From Strigops habroptila (lineage: Eukaryota > Chordata > Aves > Psittaciformes > Psittacidae), in the NCBI RefSeq assembly GCF_004027225.2, contig NC_044289.2, positions 10,333,761-10,397,760 on the forward strand: DNA of 64,000 bases, read 5' to 3'. The notes beneath the pieces were generated by a model. It did no database searches, was not told the DNA's origin, and saw only the letters and a list, made by a program, of their open reading frames with translations. This document shows positions 1 through 9,612 of this stretch, piece by piece (the first letter of the stretch is position 1; each line of letters begins with the position of its first letter). Made by a program: the position numbers and the translations under genes.

Positions 1-829
1 AGGTGGGCGACTTTATTCTCAGAAATCATATTTTTTAATAAGAAAAGGACCTATAATTAATTTACTTACAAGATTATCCATTTACAGATAAAACACGTGT
101 CAATGAGGAAACACAAATGTAAAATTTGCATAATAATATATCTAAAATCCTGCAAGTCCTGCAAATTGTATCTGGTCCGTGCTCTGGTTTTAAAGCCATA
201 ATTTAATGACACCGCTCTAGTGAGAAATAAGAATCTGACAGGTTCAAAATATGACAAAAATTCATTTAGAACTTGCATTAACACACACAACAAATGTACA
301 TTTTTTCTTTCCACGCAAAAGTCTGATCATGCTTTTTTAATAAAAAAAGAGAAGTAAAACAGGAACTGTGGCTCTTGGTGAAAGTTTATGCTTGCACTGC
401 AAACATCTGAACTACCATCATCTGATGTGGAGATAGGGACCCAAACTAAGGGACCCCGTGCATAGGCGGTTGTCATGTTTGTGTAAAAACCTTCAAATTA
501 GGAACGTGAGAGGCTAAAACTCAAAAACATTACACAGTGAGAGAGACTTTTGACTGTTTTGGGACGGGTTCTCCACAGGAGATGCCCGAGAAGTCTAAAC
601 GCAGCAGATTTTAGCCCTGGTTTATGCCCACTGAGGCAGGATGAGGCCCGTTTCTCCGTGCAACACCACCGCCGGCCTCCTGACACCCCATGTGGAGAAC
701 CCCTTTATTAAGTGAGACGTACACAAGTTTTATCAGGCCAGGACTTTATCCTCACCAACCTGAGGAGGATTAGACCCCACATGCGCTCCCTGTTCCGGAC
801 TGACCCCCCGTTCCCGTTCTTTCCCGCCT
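1..829. other. Left flank of CpG island, no gene recognised
   Basis: AT-rich up to about 540, then increasingly GC-rich. Read on the minus strand it looks like 3'-UTR or noncoding transcript: an AATAAA hexamer lies at 12-17 (minus) and another at 704-709 (minus). A minus-strand transcript starting in the CpG island could end at either one, which is inference. Open frames here are short and resemble no protein family I know. Confidence 0.5.
566..702. repeat. 12-bp perfect inverted repeat, 113-bp spacer
   Basis: The arm GGGTTCTCCACA at 566-577 is matched by its exact reverse complement TGTGGAGAACCC at 691-702. Pairing is poor beyond the arms. It could close a stem in a transcript from either strand, or be chance. 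Confidence 0.6.
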
Positions 830-1032
830 CTCTGCCCACCTGGCACTCCTAACGCGGGGCTGCCCGGGGCGGTGCCGCAGCGCTCTCGGGGCACCCCCAG
901 CCAGGCTGCTCTTCCCTCGCCCCACAGCGGCCGGGGGAAGCTGTGGGGTGCTGTGCAGGGTAAGGGGCAGAGGGTGCGGAGAGGAGCGCGCTGAGGCGAG
1001 GGGCGCCAGCCCTGAGGGGGCGGCGATCCTGA

Positions 1033-1056
1033 GGGAACTGGGTGCGGGGGGGCGGG
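1033..1056 (+). promoter_or_regulatory. Canonical G-quadruplex motif
   Basis: Four G-runs are present: GGG at 1033-1035, GGG at 1040-1042, seven Gs at 1046-1052 and GGG at 1054-1056. The loops are 4, 3 and 1 nt, which fits the usual G3+N1-7 rule. It lies about 200 bases upstream of the CCAAT and GC-box cluster. A second, long-loop G-rich stretch lies at 1507-1544. Folding is a prediction only. Confidence 0.6.
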
Positions 1057-1289
1057 TAACAGCCCCAGCTCTTCAGGGCACAGAGGGCAAAGAGCTCCTG
1101 GGGTGGGGGTAAAGCTTCCTCCTGGTTCCTCACCTCCCCGGCGGGGTGCTTGCGCGGGAGCCCCCCGGCAAGGGAGGCGGCAGCGCCTGGAGGAGGCGCC
1201 TCGCAACAGATGGTTAAAGCCGGCTCCTCGCCGCGGCCCGCATTGGCCGGCGGCGCGAGGAAGGGCGGGAGGGAGTCGGCCCCGCGCAG

Positions 1290-1464
1290 GGAAGGCGACG
1301 GCAGCGGCCGGTGCTGCGCGGCCCCGCGGCGGGGAGCGGAGCGGAGCGCAGCGCCCCCGCCCCAGCTTGCTCGCTTCCCGCGCGGTGCTGAGGTGACCGG
1401 CTTCCCGCCGCGGAGGTCGCCGGCGGCTCCGGGCCACCTGTGAGTTTTCCGCCCGGCGGGTGCT
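1290..1464 (+). other. Candidate noncoding first exon with two alternative donors
   Basis: Two consensus-like donors lie close together: CCT|GTGAGT with GT at 1440-1441 and GCT|GTAAGTAA with GT at 1465-1466. A third, CCT|GTAAGTGG, has GT at 1702-1703. There is no ATG on the plus strand between 1212 and 1849, which suits a purely untranslated leader. The transcription start is not visible; I place it near 1290 only because the inverted CCAAT box is at 1242 and a GC box at 1263. If this is right, the translation start lies in a later exon, probably beyond the window. Strand and boundaries are inferred. Confidence 0.4.
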
Positions 1465-1757
1465 GTAAGTAACGCCGCCTCCGAGCGCGGCCGGGCTGGG
1501 GCCGCCGGGAGGGTTCCGGCGGTGGGGGCGGGAGGCCCGGGGGGCTCGACTCCCCGCCGGGGCGTGCGCTTAGCGCGGGCGAGCCGGAGCTGCCGGCTTC
1601 TTCTCCGGTTCAACCCGTACCGTAGGAGACGGGGAAGGTGTGGGGGGAGATCCTCCCCCAGGCGGGAGGCTGAATCTCTGTCGGGGAGATTTTTATCACC
1701 TGTAAGTGGGGAAACCCCCATTCCCAGTCATCTTCCTCCCTCTCCTCCCCATTCCAG

Positions 1758-1780
1758 CTTCGCCGGTGCAGTCGCTTGTG
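1758..1780 (+). other. Candidate 23-nt microexon
   Basis: A long pyrimidine tract (about 1729-1750) leads into an acceptor ATTCCAG ending at 1757. Twenty-three bases later comes a strong donor, TTGTG|GTGAGTAA, with GT at 1781-1782. Both sites face the plus strand, just downstream of the putative first exon. The length is not a multiple of three, which would not matter in a 5'-UTR. Alternatively, the donor may end a first exon that starts further upstream, with the acceptor fortuitous. Confidence 0.3.
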
Positions 1781-1834
1781 GTGAGTAATTACCGGTGTTT
1801 CGTCCTTGGTGCCTTGAGGAGCGGGAGGCTCTCA

Positions 1835-1975
1835 GGTGGGGAGCCGGGATGCGGGGAAGTGACTCGCCCAAGGTCATGCCGTGAGGCAGTGACTGAGCTG
1901 GGAGATAACATGCTCTGTGCTAAAAACTTGTGGTTCCTGCTCCTGTGCTGGGCTGTTTAGTAGCGCTGCCAGGCT
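1835..1975 (+). mobile_element. MIR-type tRNA-derived SINE, 3' half
   Basis: The segment 1857-1876 (AAGTGACTCGCCCAAGGTCA) is nearly identical to the conserved MIR block as I remember it. It continues, in the right order, with GAGCTGGGA near 1894 and the CTCCTGTGCT...GCTGCC tail up to about 1975. MIR is an ancient amniote tRNA-derived SINE mobilised by L2-like LINEs. The copy has the sense orientation and lacks the 5' tRNA-derived part. Its good preservation next to a CpG island is unusual for such an old repeat. Confidence 0.75.
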
Positions 1976-4900
1976 GCAGGGCTCCAGGCGTAGACGTGGT
2001 AGAGTTGTAGGTAGGTCTCTAATTAGTTTGTTGGGGTTTTTTTGTTGGTGTTCTCCTTTTAAAGCGTTGTGTATGGATGTGAAACCGTGTAGAGGTGCAG
2101 TTTTTGTCTTATCTCCCTTGCTTTCTCCAACCTGCGCGCATGTGAATGAATGCGTATGTGCTTTTCTGTGACTGATGTTTAGTAGATTACAAACAGAAAC
2201 TGTGGGTGAAAATACGATGTTTTTTTCTTCACTTGTGCCTTGGTGATAAGTAGTCTTTGCTATTAACAATGAATGTCTTATGCCATCAGACAGTAGTTGT
2301 GAAAAGCCACTTAATTGGTCAGGTGTCAGCTGCACTCCAAAATTAATCTGCAGTGCAATGGCTTTTATGCTTAGTGCATGTGAGAGATGTAAAGTGTGGT
2401 GGGCCATGCTTTAAGAACTTATGCACTAGAGTATAATGTGATTAAGAGTTCTCTAAAGGATGCGACTGGAGTAATTGTTTTAGTGCTATCTATGTGCGTA
2501 ACAATTCTCACTCCTTTTCTCTCTCCTCTCCAAATATAATTTTAATGAGTTTACATAATGGTATTTTAATGTAGTTTGTCCCCACTAGTGCTCACTGTTT
2601 CTCTCGAGTTTCTCATTATGTAGGAGTAAAACTGACACATGTAAGGATGTTGTTTTGATTAAACATATGAAAGTCCTCCGAGTCAATCCTCTTCACAGAA
2701 TTTGATTGATTCTTGCATTTCATAATGTGTCCTGCAACAGTGAAACTTAAAAAGTTTACGTGTGTTGCTCAAGAACTTAACTGACCCAGTGCTGTCTTTC
2801 TCAATTATAACTTAACTATCTGCTTGGTTTTGGGGGGTGCAGAAGTGGAATATGAGAGAGGTTCAGGAAAACACTTAAAATATTACTATGAATAGGACAG
2901 CTTTATTTTTAATCTCTATTGGGGAGCTCAGATGAACCCTGGGCTCTCTTCAGCACGGATCACGGAATTCAAGGAAAGGTTCCTGGCATCATGGGGTTTG
3001 ACTCTTACAGTTGTTTTGTGGTTTGAATATGGAACAATTTGTATGTGTTTATATTATCTCATTCAGAAAATAAGGTGTTATTATCAAAGTATTTAATGGA
3101 TTCCCCATTTCCCCTCCCTTTTCCTTTGCTGCTTTAGATTACTTGCAAGGAGTCTTACTTCAGGTAATTTCTACCTGAAAGTGTTTGCCCTTGTTGTATA
3201 AAAACCATCTTGATTAGTTTGGTCTTCCAATACCTCTATCATTTTTTCCAGAAGGGTAGGAAAATATCTGTAGTTTTTCTACCTGAGTAGCTAGTAGTAT
3301 TTCATTAAACAAAATGTGAAGCTGGAATAGATGGTGCTTTGCTACATCTCTGTATGTTTTATTCTTAAGAAAGTATGTATTCCACTGCTGTGACTTCCTC
3401 TGAAGCATTTCTGCTATGAGGATCCCAAGTGAGAAGAATTAGCACTGCTCATCTACAAAAAAAAAAAAAAAATGCAGGCAGACTTGCTATCAGATTTGCA
3501 AATATGACTGATTTAGGTGTCTGAATGAATAAGACTCTCCTCTGTTGTGAATGAGAAAGAAGGTAATGGAATAAAACATACTTTGCTGTGGAATAGCAGA
3601 TGTGTGTTTTGGAGATGGAAGATTTAATACCTAATATCTCAAAGAACTTGACAACTTGGAAAGGGTGTGAATTTATATTTTATCTTCCCTTCAAAATTGT
3701 TTTTAGAAGTAATTAATTTCAATTCCTGGCAGCTCTAACTTCCTGCTCTGTAGGTAGCATAGAATGATTAAACTATTTTCCAAATAGTTGTAGCTCCTTG
3801 GAGAGAGACAATATTTCTTTTTCTTATTTTCCCTCTCAACATCCTTCAGCCACCTGAAGATATAGCCTCACTGTGAATTTGAGAATAGAGTAAAATTAAG
3901 ATCAAGAACAGCTACAAACCCATCAGAGAATTTTGGTTAAAGATGTTGGTGAGATCATACCTCTCTGAAGAATGCTCCATGCCTTTGCCAGTTTCCGTGA
4001 AGAGCAGATAAGACCTGCCTTTCAGATCATCCTTTGCAGTACCCTTGACAGAATACATTCTCATTTTTATCAGTATGCTGAGCCAGTTTCTCAGGCTGGA
4101 CTGGACATTTTGGAGAATGAGAGGCCAACATTTCCAATACAAAAATGAATGTTCCAGTGTGCTCGTGTATTTGAGAATATCTTGAGTTCATTCCAGTACG
4201 TGCTATGATTTAATTTGAAACCTGAAAAGTTGTAATGAGTGGTTAGGTAGTTTTGTCTTGTTGGTTTTGGTTTGTTTTATTTTTTTTTTCTTCTTCCTCC
4301 CTCTCCCATCACTATTGGTCTCTTGAAGACTTGGTTTTTCTTTAACTTTTGGAAATTGTCTGAATTTCTCGCTGTAGTTTGTTGCTTGTTAACTGCCTCT
4401 CCTCCGCCTGTCCCCACCACTCTGCCCCACTGCTTGGGGAGAAATTCTGGAATGATATTGCAAGTTTGTCAAGCGAGGATTTCAACTAATTAGTAGTTGA
4501 CCTCTGTAGGAGGAGAAAAGATGTGTAATATTCCTGAATTCCATGAAAATGTTACTTGGGACTTGTCTCAATACGAGATAGAACTATCTCTTTTTACAAA
4601 TACAGATGCTGCAAGTGTAAAGGTCTTCAGGAAGAAGCAACGTCCAAAGAAGTGTTGCTTCTGAAGCAGTAAGAACGTTTCAGTAAACAGAAGCTTTTAT
4701 TTTCCGTCTTGTAGTTGTACTTGAGTTCTAGTGCTCTTGTAATATGTGAAATGTGTGCTCAGATTGTGCAGCTGCTGTGGGATTCCTTGTGCACAGGTTT
4801 ATGTGAGCTTTGCATGGTAGCGTATACAGTAGTCTGAACCACAAGTAAATGCAAACTTCTATATGTATGTACACATATGTAAAAATACAAAGATGTGTAT

Positions 4901-7900
4901 TTGTGTTCTTATTTTCCAAATCCTGGTGAGCAAAATTTCCAATTAATGTGTTTGAAATTATGTCGTCTTTCGATAGGTTGCTTTGGTGCTCAGAATAGCG
5001 TGATACTAAAGAGAATGAACTGGTGTGAAAGATCCAACAACACAATCTAGGAAACTTTGTTCAGGTGAACCTGTCTGTAAAGCAGAATTGAGATTCAGAT
5101 AAAGCAGGTATGACATTTTAGTTTTACAACACCCTGTTTTATGCTTGGAACCTTTATAACACAGATATGGTCTCTACGTCAAATGTTTCTACTGTATAAA
5201 CTTATGCATAATGAGCTGAAGTAACTAAATGATGATTCCATGATGAAGACATATATACAGTGGCATGTTGGCACCTGTAACTTGGTCTTGTTAGAGCAGT
5301 GATATTTTTCTCCTGCTTTGAACAATGTAGAAGTCTTTTATGTAGCTAATATCTGCAATGAGCTTATCCTTGATTTTAGTTTCTTATTTTGTATTGTCTG
5401 TATTTTCTAGAACTGGTTCACCTTCCACAGTGAAATCAGGATAGCAGCTCACATTTCAGTGAGATTAAGTGGTTTGTGGTGAAATAAAAGTTTTGATGTG
5501 TAAACACTATTACTAATTATCCATATTTAATGGATTTTTGGAAGATACAAGATGTATCTATTAGGCTGCAGAGTTGTCTCTAATCTGCATATAGTATTCT
5601 AAATGAAGGTAATAACTTTGTGGTGATGGGGAAACAACTGCAAAGATCAATACCTCACAAGAAATAACATAAATATTGGATGAAGTCTCATTGCTCCAGA
5701 AAGACATGTCCCATTTAGAAATACACAGCACCTTTTTCAAGTTTCTAAAAAGAAAGCAATAGAATTGTCTGCCGTATTTGAAGATCTGAGACAGCGATCA
5801 TGGTGAAAGGCTGGAATTATTGATGCCTGAGGTAGGATGTACTGTAAACAAAGATTCTGCTGTGATCTGACAGTTCTGACCATCTCTGTGACTGAGTCAT
5901 TGGATATGACTACCATTTAATAGATGGTTTTAGTGTGTTTAAGAACTTGTGTTTCCTAGTAATATTTGGGAAAGGAAAATTGTGGATCTTAAAGATGCTG
6001 AAATATGTCAGAAGCTGATGTTCTTCACAGTCTGGAAACTGAACAAGGAAAACTTCTTGCAGGTTTTTGGTATAAGCAACTCCTGATCAATTGACCTGTT
6101 CTATAGATTTTCTTAGATCTGCTTATGGATTTAATATTCTGGATTCTGTCTCTTCTGTGCTTGAAGTGCTAACAATACAAGTTCTTTATGCATCCTTCTC
6201 TGCAGTGTTATCCCTGCCTGTTACCGCAGAGTTACTGCCGTTCAATGGAGGGGAAGAACACAGGTCAAAAAGGTAGAAGTGTGGTTTAGGGTGACCTTTT
6301 TTTGTTGTTTTTATAGCTTTAATTTAAGAATCCTAAACCAACCCATTTTACTTTTGTGCCTGTGAAAGGCGTAAGAGGATGCAGCCTCGGAAATTGCAGC
6401 TTGCTTCTGAGGAAGGTTAAAGTACCAAAACTATAAAGCTTAGCGGATACCTAAGAACTAAAGTTGAAATCCTTCTCCCACACCAAATACTTAGAGGGAC
6501 TCTTAAAAAGGAGAGGGCGGAAAAAAAAGGGTTTAAATATGAGCTGATCTTCACGATGTTTTATCATTCAGTTTGATTTCTTTCTTTTCCACTGCTCCCT
6601 TTTTGTCTTAGTTAAAAGTAATAAGTTTATGTTGTATTGTTATAATACTGTTAATTTTCTACTGGGGTGTGAAGTTATTTTACACTGAAAGTAATAAGGA
6701 AATGTATGGACCTTCTCTTTAAATATGATGAGAAGATCCTGTCATCTGTATTTAAATTTATGGGTAGTGAACAAGGTAGTACAAAATGTCAATATGTGTC
6801 TTCTTCAGTAACTGTAAGAAAAATCTTTCTGCTCTTCTAGTAAGTCATACCTGCAATTCCAGTGACTTTGGAGAAGTGTGTTGTAAGGAGCATGAATGCT
6901 CATTTTTCTTAGTACTGCTAAAATAGGCATTTCAATACATGGTTGTGTATAGTATCCTCTTCCTTCTCTTTTTATTTAATCTTGGAATAAATATCTTTAA
7001 TCCTAAAATCACTTCTGGCAAATCTATTAACATCTAGTTCACATCCCTGAACTTGATTTAGGAAATAAATATCTGTCATTGATAAATGCAGTTCCCTTCC
7101 GCCACCTTTATTTTGGGTTACTTTCCACACACAAGTCGTTTGTGTGTTATAAATTCTGTTAAATAATTTACCTTATAGTCTTCATCAAGTTTTAGTTTCC
7201 CTTATGTTCCAGTGCCAGCAGCATTTGAAGGGTTTGCGAGAGAATCTGTCTCCTTTATGTCATCCTTTGTCAGAGGAAGCGTGTAGAAGACTTGAGTGAC
7301 TTAGAGAAAAATTATATGGTTTTGCTCTTAGAAAGCTTTTATTCATAGACAATATGTGTGAAGACAAATTACTTTACAAAATGTAGCTCAGTTGTGCATG
7401 CAGAAGGATGAAAAGGCATACTTGCAACTGAAGATAGCACTGCAATGTGTCTTCTGCCATCTGATTCATTGGGTAAATCTTTGGCTCTTGGTGTATATGT
7501 AGAAATACTTTGATGCAATTGTTTCTGTGATCCACTTGGATTCTTTTCTGACTGCTCCAAATCCCAGCACGCAGATAAAAGCGGAGGCAGCTGTAAGAGT
7601 GTATGCAAGTGAGTTCCAATTAATGCCTCTAAATCTCTATCAAATGATCTCTCTAGTCACACTTGTCTGATAGTCTAACTACAGAGTCAAAGCAATCTTT
7701 AAACATTTTATTGAATTTCCTTGCATGTGATATTTGCGTGGGTTATCTTCTCTGTGCTGTCTGCTGGAGAACAGACTTGGAAACAGCAGAGCTTTGCTGT
7801 GATACAATACCCTGTAGGTTCTGTAGCTGCATGCACTGTGATATTAATGGTGTTAAATTAGCAACATCAGCGATATTAACTAATCTGTTCATTCAGACTG

Positions 7901-9033
7901 TGACATTTGTTTGGTAAAAGGATCATTAAACACGTGCAAACATCCTATGTGCAGTGAAGGGTCTTTGGGCCCTGACAAATGATAAATGAGAAAATTACAG
8001 GTTGTAGGAAAATGTAAATATCATTCTTTGGAAATCTGTCCTCTGGCAAGACAAAAATGTTCCCTTTAAGCAATGAAGGATTCATTATGTTCCTTTCACA
8101 TCCGTGAAGAATACCAGGGACTATTTTACATACTTAACGCATATCTTGGTGTCTCTTCTTTTCTTTCAGGCAGTGCTGTTGAATTGGGATTTGTCCTGGT
8201 TTTGTTAAGCAAGTACTCCAGCAGTGCACTGTAGGAAAGTGCTGTAGCCTCAATTAACTCCTCCTATAATCTCCTGGATAATTTTGAGTCTGTCTTATGA
8301 TTTTCTTATTAATAGCTTTAGTTCACTTTTTTTAATCATCTGATCTGCAAGAGATTAAAGTAGGAGCTCACATAGTAAGTCCCGTTGCATCAAATGAGTA
8401 CATGTAATACGAAGTTGCATGTTAACTGATGAATCCATTTACTGTGGCTTTAGGGAAAGGCTTAATCTAGTTTCAGATGATCCTTGTGACTTTTTTACTC
8501 TTCCTGTCTGTAGCTGTATAAGGATTTGTAGTGTCAGGTTAGAGTACTAACATTGCCAGCTTCAGGACATTAAAGCTTCAACAATACAATGCATTTGCTT
8601 GTTACCTGGTGCAGTTCCTGAGTAAATTTTCTAGCTTCTGCGTCAATGTTCTCAAGTGGGACTGAGAACTGTAGTTGAGCCACTGCTGCTTATTTTATTA
8701 AAGCTATGGCTGAAGTTGCTGTGCTGTCAAACAATAAAACTAAATTGTGAGTTCATCCTGCTTTTACTGTGTGATATTGCTGCAGGTAAAGAACCAGAGA
8801 GACTTGATAGTTATTGTAATTTTCATAATGACAGAAATAATTTTCAGAGATTTCAAAACTTTTTGCCAATTTTTACTAGAACAGATCTATTACAAGCAAT
8901 TAGAGTAAGTTATATTAAATTTGTAAAGCTTAGAAATGGCTGAAAGATTTAACTTTTGATCAGCTACCAACAATTCCTTTTTTTCCCTTCCTCTGGAAGC
9001 TGGATTTGTGCATAACAACCCTACAGGACTATT
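1976..9033. other. Noncoding DNA, probable intron; no gene recognised
   Basis: AT-rich, CpG-poor sequence without a supported exon. It contains a 16-A run at 3457-3472 with no polyadenylation hexamer upstream, G/T-rich tracts at 2027-2060 and 4252-4310, and many pyrimidine tracts that look like acceptors but lack paired donors or open frames. Frames of 60-105 codons occur but show no domain, no codon bias I can judge and no recognisable family. Confidence 0.6.
3457..3472. repeat. Poly(A) run, 16 bases
   Basis: A simple run of adenines. No AATAAA or ATTAAA lies just upstream and no flanking duplication is evident, so a retrotransposition origin is not supported. Confidence 0.9.
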
Positions 9034-9217
9034 AAAGAACAAAACAAATAAAAATCTAAAACCAACCAACCCAAACAAAACAGAATACCCCAATTCCAAA
9101 AGACAAAACCAGAATTTGGGTGTCTGTGTCTGTTTTGGGGTTTTTTTTGTTGGCTGGTTGTGTGTGGTGGTTTGTTGGTTTGGTTTTTTGTTTGTTTTTT
9201 GTTTTTTCTTTTTTTCA
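9034..9217. repeat. A/C-rich to G/T-rich strand-switching low-complexity tract
   Basis: The plus strand is A/C-rich from about 9034 to 9112, then switches abruptly to G/T-rich from about 9118 to 9217. The two halves are imperfect reverse complements, so the segment could fold back on itself as an imperfect hairpin with a stem of tens of bases. Lysine-rich and asparagine-rich open frames across it are composition artefacts. Confidence 0.7.
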
Positions 9218-9526
9218 AAATCGGACTGATCAATTCCATTGATTGGAATGTCTGATACCTCTGTTCTTAAATGTAAAATCTTGCTAATTCCTTTAGGATA
9301 TGATTCCCAAGCTACTAAGGCATGTAGTTTAATGTATGCTAATGTAACTAATAGCCAAGCACACTCCGGCTGTTGGTGTGCCACATCCATCATGATTATT
9401 TGGATGCGTCCGAGATGTACCACCGTATATCGCACTTGGTAAGTCTGATTCAGAAACAAGTGTGTTAAGCAAGAAAATGTTCTCCTGTGCAGCAGAATCT
9501 TCAAAAAAGTGAAGACTTCTATTTTA

Positions 9527-9612
9527 TTTTTTGGGGTTCTGTTTTTTTGGGGGGTTTTTTTGTGTGTGGTTGTTTTTTTTGGTTTTTTTTTTTTTTTTGG
9601 TTTTTTTTTTTG
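9527..9612. repeat. T-rich/G-interrupted low-complexity tract
   Basis: Long T-runs broken by GG, GGGG and a GGGGGG block. It is stop-free on the minus strand and therefore gives spurious lysine-rich frames. It resembles the right half of the tract at 9118-9217. Confidence 0.85.

Larger units (their letters stand above)
830..1690. promoter_or_regulatory. CpG island, probable gene promoter
   Basis: This is the only strongly GC-rich, CpG-dense stretch in the window, against an AT-rich, CpG-poor background. It carries GC boxes (GGGCGGG at 1263-1269, CCCCCGCCCC at 1354-1363), an inverted CCAAT box (ATTGG at 1242-1246) and purine-rich GGAGC-type tandem units near 1331-1350, and I see no TATA box. 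CpG islands of this kind mark vertebrate promoters and are often bidirectional. Plus-strand transcription is favoured because strong splice donors follow on that strand. The gene cannot be named because no coding exon is visible. Long open frames inside the island on both strands reflect the scarcity of stop codons in GC-rich DNA. Confidence 0.85.

Noticed and set aside
733..1721. Minus-strand frames of 234 and 290 codons across the CpG island
   Set aside because: GC-rich DNA has few stop codons. The translations are Pro/Arg/Ala/Gly-rich, overlap each other in two frames and show no domain.
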